Origin: Duganella callida
GTDB lineage: Bacteria; Pseudomonadota; Gammaproteobacteria; Burkholderiales; Burkholderiaceae_D
Direction: 5' to 3'
Assembly: GCF_004614165.1 (NCBI RefSeq)
Contig: NZ_SPVG01000013.1
Location: forward strand, 1-49,538
Length of the DNA: 49,538 nucleotides
Shown: piece by piece, positions 46,759 through 49,538 of the stretch
Layout of the letters: every line of letters begins with the position of its first letter
How positions within the stretch are numbered: position 1 is the first letter of the stretch
Program-made: the position numbers and the translations under genes
The notes under the pieces: model-generated
The model's input: the letters and a program-made list of their open reading frames with translations, nothing else
Database searches by the model: none
Told to the model about the DNA's origin: nothing

Positions 46759-47824
46759 GGTCGATGGGCTGCTCCCACGGACGCTGCTCGAGGAAGCGCC
46801 GCGTATCGTCATAACCGCCCTGCCAGCGCGCGCGGATGCCGGACGCGCTGAAGTCGATGTCCTTGGTGTGGTCTTCACCGCCGATGCGCGGCGCACGCAG
46901 CGAGACCACGTGCATGTCGGTGCCGCAGCCCCAGGATGCGAGCTCGCGCACCTCGGCCAGTGCCAGTTCCTTGTCCGGCAGATGCTGCGTCAGCTGGCGG
47001 ATCACGTGGCGCAGGCGGTGCAGCTTGCGCTGCTGCTCGATATTGCTGGCGCGGCTGGCATACTGAATCTCCTTATGCTTGTCGAGCACATCGAGCACGC
47101 TTTGCGGTTCGCTGCCGTCCGGGTTCCAGACCTCCACCGAAAAGATCACCGAGCTGCGGCGCGGCTCGTCATCGAGCACCGCCTCGATTGGCGTATTGGA
47201 ATAGATGCCGCCGTCCCAATACGGCTCGCCGTCAATGCGCACCGCGGGAAATGCCGGCGGCAGCGCGCCCGACGCCATCACATGCTCCACACACAGTTGC
47301 TCACGCTTGCTGTCGAAATAGCGCATGGCGCCGTTGCGCGCATTGACCGCGCCGACGGTGAAGCGCATCCGCTTCTGATTGATGTAATTGAAATCGACCA
47401 GCGCCTCCAGCGTGCTGCGCAAGGGCGTGGTCTGATAAAAGGACGCGTGCTCGATGCCGACGCGCGCTTCCGGATTCCACCACGACGCCAGATTCGGCTC
47501 GAAGAAGGCCGGTATCCCCTGCCCCAGCGTGATCGCGTTGGCGATGGCGCGCGGCATGGTGGCGAAGCCGAAGGAATTGCGCTCCATGCGGTGCCAGAAC
47601 TCGCGCAGCTTGTCCAGCCGCGCCTCGGGCGGATTGCCGGCAATGATGGCGCCATTGATCGCGCCGATCGAGGTGCCGATCACCCAGTCCGGTTCGATGC
47701 CCGCTTCGTGCAGTGCCTGATACACGCCGATCTGATATGCGCCCAAGGCGCCGCCGCCCTGCAGGACCAGCACGACCTGGCCCGGCAGGGAGGATGAAGG
47801 AGGACAAGCAGGTTTGCGGCTCAA
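46715..47824 (-). CDS. Patatin-like phospholipase family protein
   Basis: 369 aa. Lipid acyl hydrolase with a Ser-Asp dyad: oxyanion loop LQGGGALGAYQIGVYQALHE (21-40), nucleophile Ser52 in VIGTSIGAINGAI (GxSxG) and Asp204 in YWDGGIYSNTP (DGG). The C-terminal part (about 220-369) with the conserved block DVLDKHKEIQYASRASNIEQ matches the DUF3734-type extension of bacterial patatins. No signal peptide. It probably hydrolyses phospholipids or triacylglycerols in the cytosol. The 3' end overlaps the LysR gene by 44 bases. Confidence 0.9.
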   Translation of the reverse strand: MSRKPACPPSSSLPGQVVLVLQGGGALGAYQIGVYQALHEAGIEPDWVIGTSIGAINGAIIAGNPPEARLDKLREFWHRMERNSFGFATMPRAIANAITLGQGIPAFFEPNLASWWNPEARVGIEHASFYQTTPLRSTLEALVDFNYINQKRMRFTVGAVNARNGAMRYFDSKREQLCVEHVMASGALPPAFPAVRIDGEPYWDGGIYSNTPIEAVLDDEPRRSSVIFSVEVWNPDGSEPQSVLDVLDKHKEIQYASRASNIEQQRKLHRLRHVIRQLTQHLPDKELALAEVRELASWGCGTDMHVVSLRAPRIGGEDHTKDIDFSASGIRARWQGGYDDTRRFLEQRPWEQPIDPIEGIAIHRLPEHC

Positions 47825-47870
47825 GAGTTATCTCCACGATGCACTGCAACATGGAGATTGTAAGCCATCT

Positions 47871-49334
47871 TCAGCCCACATTCACACCGCGTGCTTTCAG
47901 CGCCGCGCGCACGCCGGCACCGTAGGCGCGATCGGCCAGGTCGAAGTGGCCCAGCTGGCGTTCGATGATCTCGGCGCTCACCTGGCTCAGTGGGCCGGCC
48001 AGGTTATCGAACAGGTTTTGCTGCTCATCCTTCGGCATCAGGCGGAACAGATCGCCGGCCTGAGTGTAATCGTCCTCCTTGCCGCGGGCGTCGTAGCGGC
48101 CGGCCGCGCCGCTCTGCGGCAGCGCCGGTTCACCGTGGCCCATACCTTGCGGATTGCTGCCGGCCGCCTGCACCGGATCGTAATTCACCGCCGCGCCGCC
48201 GTTGGCGATGGCCATGGCGCCGTCGCGCTGCTGATTGTGGAACGGGCAGCGTGGCGCGTTCACCGGCAGGTGCTGGTGATTGGTGCCGACGCGGTACAGC
48301 TGCGCATCGTGGTAAGCGAACAGGCGCGATTGCAGCATCTTGTCCGGCGAGTAGCCCATGCCCGGCACCACATTCGCTGGCGACAGCGCGGCCTGTTCGA
48401 CTTCCGCATGATAGTTGAGCGGGTTGCGGTTCAGTTCCAGCACGCCGACCGGGATCAAGGGAAAATCCTTGTGCGGCCACACCTTGGTCAGATCGAAGGG
48501 ATTCCAGCCGGTGCGGGCTTCCCACGCGGCGAGATCGGCCTCGGTGGCGACTTGCAGCTTGACGTCCCAGCGCGGGAAATCGCCCTTGGCAATCGCGTTG
48601 AACAGATCGCGCTGCGCGTAATCGGGATCGCTGCCGGCGATGCGCGTCGCCTCGGCGGCCGACAGGTTGCGGATGCCCTGCTGCGTCAGGAAATGCCACT
48701 TGACGTAGACGCGTTCACCGGCGGCGTTAATCAGGCTGTAGGTATGGCTGCCGAAACCGTGCATGTGGCGGTAGCCGTCCGGCGTGCCGCGGCTGGAGAA
48801 CAGCGTCGTGACCTGGTGCAGGCTCTCCGGCGTGCGGCTCCAGAAATCGAACATCGCGGTCGGCGACTTCAGATTGGTCTGCGGATCGCGCTTCTGCGTG
48901 TGGATGAAGTCAGGGAACTTGATGCCATCCTTGATGAAGAACACCGGCGTGTTATTGCCGACCAAATCCCAGTTGCCTTCCTCGGTATAGAAACGCACCG
49001 CGAAGCCGCGCGGATCGCGCTCGGTATCGGCGCTGCCCTTCTCGCCGCCGACGGTGGAGAAGCGCAGGAAAGTCTCGGTCTGCTTGCCGACTTCGGCGAA
49101 CAGTCTGGCCTTGGTGTATTGGGTGATATCGTTGGTAACCGTGAAGGTGCCATAAGCGCCCGAACCCTTGGCATGCACCACACGCTCGGGAATGCGCTCA
49201 CGATTGAAGTGCTGGAGTTTCTCGATCAAGTGAAAGTCTTGCAACAGTACCGGTCCGCGTGGACCGGCAGTCATGGAATTCTGGTTATCGGCGACAGGGA
49301 TGCCGGAAGCGGTAGTGATTGGTGGCTGGCTCAT
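47871..49334 (-). CDS. katA: Monofunctional heme catalase (clade 3)
   Basis: 487 aa. Disproportionates hydrogen peroxide. Heme-pocket residues: His54 in [13 protein letters not shown], Asn127 in [11 protein letters not shown] and the proximal Tyr341 in [16 protein letters not shown]-terminus [17 protein letters not shown] and length fit small-subunit clade 3 catalases. No signal peptide, so cytosolic. CGAGGAGC precedes the ATG at 49334. An OxyR-like half-site lies about 25 bases upstream of the start, suggesting peroxide induction. Confidence 0.97.
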   Translation of the reverse strand: MSQPPITTASGIPVADNQNSMTAGPRGPVLLQDFHLIEKLQHFNRERIPERVVHAKGSGAYGTFTVTNDITQYTKARLFAEVGKQTETFLRFSTVGGEKGSADTERDPRGFAVRFYTEEGNWDLVGNNTPVFFIKDGIKFPDFIHTQKRDPQTNLKSPTAMFDFWSRTPESLHQVTTLFSSRGTPDGYRHMHGFGSHTYSLINAAGERVYVKWHFLTQQGIRNLSAAEATRIAGSDPDYAQRDLFNAIAKGDFPRWDVKLQVATEADLAAWEARTGWNPFDLTKVWPHKDFPLIPVGVLELNRNPLNYHAEVEQAALSPANVVPGMGYSPDKMLQSRLFAYHDAQLYRVGTNHQHLPVNAPRCPFHNQQRDGAMAIANGGAAVNYDPVQAAGSNPQGMGHGEPALPQSGAAGRYDARGKEDDYTQAGDLFRLMPKDEQQNLFDNLAGPLSQVSAEIIERQLGHFDLADRAYGAGVRAALKARGVNVG

Positions 49335-49355
49335 GCTATAGCTCCTCGTTGTTTG

Positions 49356-49370
49356 ATAGTGTGAAACTAT
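49356..49370 (-). promoter_or_regulatory. OxyR-like half-site upstream of the catalase gene
   Basis: ATAG-TGTGAAA-CTAT (palindromic ends ATAG/CTAT with seven bases between) matches the known OxyR half-site ATAGnTnnnAnCTAT except at one inner T. It sits 22-36 bases before the catalase start. A second half-site at the canonical distance is not evident; further CTAT/ATAG words lie at 49401-49431. Confidence 0.5.
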
Positions 49371-49439
49371 TCTACCCAGCGCGAGCCATTAAAGAAATCT
49401 ATAAATATCTATGAAAATAATAGCCAGAAACTAAATCAA

Positions 49440-49538
49440 GTCGGGGTGGGCGCCCCCCAAAAGGCCCGTTGGGGGCGCCGTATTGGCAGATGGGGGGGGG
49501 GCCCCCCCCGGGAAGCGGGGGGGGTTGGGGGGGGGGGG
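49440..49538. other. Low-quality G/C homopolymer contig end
   Basis: The last 100 bases are dominated by runs of 8-12 G or C (for example around 49492-49510 and 49518-49538). This pattern is typical of poly-G sequencing artefact at the end of a draft contig and should not be read as biology. Confidence 0.8.

Noticed and set aside
49440-49538. G-quadruplex or regulatory G tract at the window end
   Set aside because: Homopolymer pattern at a contig end is better explained as sequencing artefact.

Overview
The window is high-GC chromosomal DNA of a betaproteobacterium, most likely Oxalobacteraceae (Duganella/Massilia/Janthinobacterium group). The clues are the conserved TCA-cycle gene array (sdhCDAB-sdhE-gltA, mdh, acnA, sucA), DUF2782, DUF2863 and BPSS1780-type proteins, tandem PEP-CTERM proteins, and GGGGTCTGTCCCC-type palindromic repeats. 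The right end decays into G/C homopolymers and no rRNA or tRNA is visible, so this looks like a whole draft contig.

Layout. 1-5.2 kb: two tandem paralogous PEP-CTERM surface proteins (the first cut by the window edge) and a large secreted S8 protease. 5.3-15.6 kb: ZIP-type metal transporter, Tat-exported dienelactone hydrolase, polA, a DUF2782 protein, thrB (homoserine kinase), a membrane protein, an acyltransferase and a uvrD-type helicase. 15.7-19.7 kb: sucA and, downstream of it, a chimeric gene that has the lipoyl domain of the E2 subunit (odhB/sucB) but whose E3-binding and catalytic domains are replaced by an unrelated coiled-coil tail. 19.7-29.2 kb: an accessory island between sucA and gltA. 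29.2-40.9 kb: TCA block (gltA, sdhE, sdhBADC, a GntR regulator, mdh, a CitE-like lyase, a MliC-like periplasmic protein, acnA). 40.9-49.5 kb: DUF2863, CYTH and CCP-like M14 proteins, an acetate/succinate CoA-transferase with a divergent LysR regulator, a patatin-like lipase and a catalase.

The most interesting part is the island, especially 22.5-28.2 kb. There a TolB-like putative regulator precedes four closely spaced genes with strong ribosome binding sites. Gene 1 (389 aa) looks like an alpha-helical pore-forming toxin of the XaxA/ClyA type. Gene 3 (264 aa) shares its landmark motifs but lacks the hydrophobic hairpin. Gene 2 (808 aa) joins a beta-rich N-terminal part, a helical bundle with its own hydrophobic hairpin, and a C-terminal region resembling the end of Tc-toxin TcA subunits. 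Gene 4 (106 aa) is a small beta-rich protein. None has a recognisable signal peptide. I read this as a candidate multi-component pore-forming toxin; that function is inference.

The TCA genes would together supply citrate synthase, aconitase, 2-oxoglutarate dehydrogenase E1, succinate dehydrogenase and malate dehydrogenase. Intact E2 and E3 genes for the 2-oxoglutarate dehydrogenase are not in the window, so either they lie elsewhere, or the contig carries a real deletion or a misassembly at the Ala/Pro-rich linker.
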